Below are positions 5,428-6,506 of a stretch of 6,506 nucleotides of DNA, piece by piece (positions within the stretch are counted from its first letter, which is position 1; the number at the start of each line of letters is the position of its first letter). The translations under genes and the position numbers were made by a program. Under the pieces are notes generated by a model. That model worked only from the letters and a program-made list of their open reading frames with translations, searched no databases and was not told the DNA's origin. This stretch comes from Clostridia bacterium (GTDB lineage Bacteria > Bacillota_A > Clostridia > Oscillospirales > UBA929): NCBI GenBank assembly GCA_026001245.1, contig BNZR01000073.1:1-6506 (forward strand). Direction: 5' to 3'.

Positions 5428-6506
5428 ATGCCGCAATACATAGACAAAATACAGGAGCTTATCAACGACCAGCTGGCGCGTATCCAGCGCATGAAGGCCG
5501 GGGAAAAGCCCACCGACTACGCCGCGCTGGATACGATAATCATCGGGGTGTGCGGCGGCGACGGGATAGGCCCCTATATCACAAAATCCGCCGCTAAGGT
5601 TTTGGAGCGCATTTTGGCGCAAGAGGTGAAGTCCGGCAAGATTAAATTTAAGACCATTGACGGGCTTACCATCGAAAACCGCGCCAAGGTGGGCAAAGCA
5701 ATCCCCGATGACGTGCTGGCGGAGCTTAAAACCTGCGACGTTATCCTGAAAGGCCCCACAACCACGCCCCGCGCCGGCGACCCGTGGCCGAACATCGAGT
5801 CGGCCAACGTGGCCATGCGCAAGGAGCTGGATTTGTACGCCAACGTGCGCCCCGTAAAGGTGCCGGATCAGGGCATTAACTGGATTTTCTTCCGCGAAAA
5901 CACCGAGGGCGCGTATGCCGTGGGCAGTAAAGGCGTTAACGTCACCGAGGATTTGGCGTTGGACTTCACCGTTACCACAACGCAGGGCAGTCAGCGCATA
6001 GCGCGTCTGGCATTTGAACACGCCCGCAAGACGGGGCGCACGCAGGTGACTGCGGTCACCAAAGCCAACGTTGTTAAAACCACGGACGGCAAGTTTTTGA
6101 ACATCTGCAAGGAAATTGCCGCAAGCTACCCCGGTATCGGCTTTGACGACTGGTATATCGATATTATGACGGCCAAGCTGTTGGACGTGAACCGCCGCCG
6201 CAATTTTCAGGTGGTGGTACTGCCCAATCTGTACGGCGACATACTTACAGACGAGGCCGCCGAGCTTCAGGGCGGCGTTGGCACGGCGGGCAGTGCCAAT
6301 ATAGGCGACCGCTACGCGATGTTCGAGGCGATACACGGTTCCGCGCCGCGCATGGTTGACGAGGGACGCGCAAAATACGCCGACCCCTGCTCGATGCTTC
6401 GCGCCGACGTTATGCTGCTTGAACACATCGGCTACGCCGAACAGGCCAAAAAACTGGAAAAGGCCTTAGATTTCTGCATGTTTGAGGATAAAAAGTTAAC
6501 CATGAC
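5428..6506 (+). CDS. icd: Isocitrate dehydrogenase (isocitrate/isopropylmalate family), 3' end cut
   Basis: The enzyme oxidises and decarboxylates isocitrate to 2-oxoglutarate, feeding glutamate synthesis. The frame has 359 whole codons and is still open at the window end; probably only a short C-terminus is missing. An N-terminal helical extension (1-34) precedes the fold, which starts at IIIGVCGGDGIGP (37-49). Substrate residues Ser125, Asn127 and Arg131 (ESANVAMR) match the isocitrate S-x-N-x-x-x-R pattern rather than isopropylmalate dehydrogenase. Also present are Arg141, Arg156 (FRENTE), Tyr163 and Lys212, and the metal-binding Asp245, Asp271 and Asp275. In the coenzyme loop HGSAPRM (303-309), Arg308-Met309 replaces both Lys-Tyr (NADP type) and Asp-Ile (NAD type), and about three extra residues follow, so cofactor choice is uncertain; the Arg mildly favours NADP. 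AGGAGG at 5413-5418, nine bases before the ATG, supports the start. With a 22-base gap after flgG and no hairpin, it may be co-transcribed with the flagellar genes. Confidence 0.87.
   Translation, partial: MPQYIDKIQELINDQLARIQRMKAGEKPTDYAALDTIIIGVCGGDGIGPYITKSAAKVLERILAQEVKSGKIKFKTIDGLTIENRAKVGKAIPDDVLAELKTCDVILKGPTTTPRAGDPWPNIESANVAMRKELDLYANVRPVKVPDQGINWIFFRENTEGAYAVGSKGVNVTEDLALDFTVTTTQGSQRIARLAFEHARKTGRTQVTAVTKANVVKTTDGKFLNICKEIAASYPGIGFDDWYIDIMTAKLLDVNRRRNFQVVVLPNLYGDILTDEAAELQGGVGTAGSANIGDRYAMFEAIHGSAPRMVDEGRAKYADPCSMLRADVMLLEHIGYAEQAKKLEKALDFCMFEDKKLTM

Noticed and set aside
5532..5539. Second TACGATAA, inside icd
   Set aside because: It lies within the coding region and has no -35 element at the right distance.
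5395..6426. 343-codon open frame on the minus strand
   Set aside because: It lies wholly opposite icd, whose conserved catalytic motifs are clear on the + strand. The minus-strand translation shows no recognisable domain and is a by-product of GC-rich codon bias.

Overview
The window looks like a piece of chromosome from a fairly GC-rich member of the Clostridia (Firmicutes), probably an uncultured or gut-type Oscillospiraceae or Lachnospiraceae relative. This is inferred from the gene order flhF-flhG-sigD-(two sigD-linked genes)-flgF-flgG, from strong AGGAGG or GAGGTG ribosome binding sites, and from the isocitrate dehydrogenase, which resembles the clostridial type with an extra N-terminal segment. 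No exact species can be named from the sequence alone. All seven genes are on the + strand and closely packed. The long minus-strand frames are shadows of these genes.

Bases 1-2100 hold the flagellar placement pair. FlhF is an SRP-type GTPase that lacks its first dozen or so residues at the window edge. FlhG is a MinD-type ATPase that overlaps flhF by four bases. Bases 2130-2894 encode the motility sigma factor SigD (FliA/WhiG type). Bases 2902-3777 encode two small proteins typical of the position after sigD in Firmicutes. The first is a charged, uncharacterised 114-residue protein with a GTG start. The second is a membrane-anchored coiled-coil plus helix-turn-helix protein with a TTG start that matches SwrB/DUF6115 in architecture and position.

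The only sizeable gap before the edge (3778-3838) carries a good SigD-type promoter (TAAA, 16 bases, TACGATAA). It sits directly in front of two rod-protein genes of the FlgF/FlgG family (3839-5405), so the sigma factor just upstream could drive them. A 22-base gap with a strong ribosome binding site and no terminator then leads into an isocitrate dehydrogenase gene (5428 to past the window end), which may be transcribed with the flagellar genes.

Together the genes cover choice of flagellar site and number (FlhF/FlhG), the switch to late gene expression (SigD), activation of export or basal-body maturation (SwrB-like), and the rod (FlgF/FlgG). The last gene switches to central carbon and glutamate metabolism. 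I see no mobile element, CRISPR array, RNA gene or wholly new system. The most interesting signal is a SigD that lacks a normally conserved Arg in its -10-reading region, next to a promoter that lacks the GC dinucleotide this Arg is thought to read.
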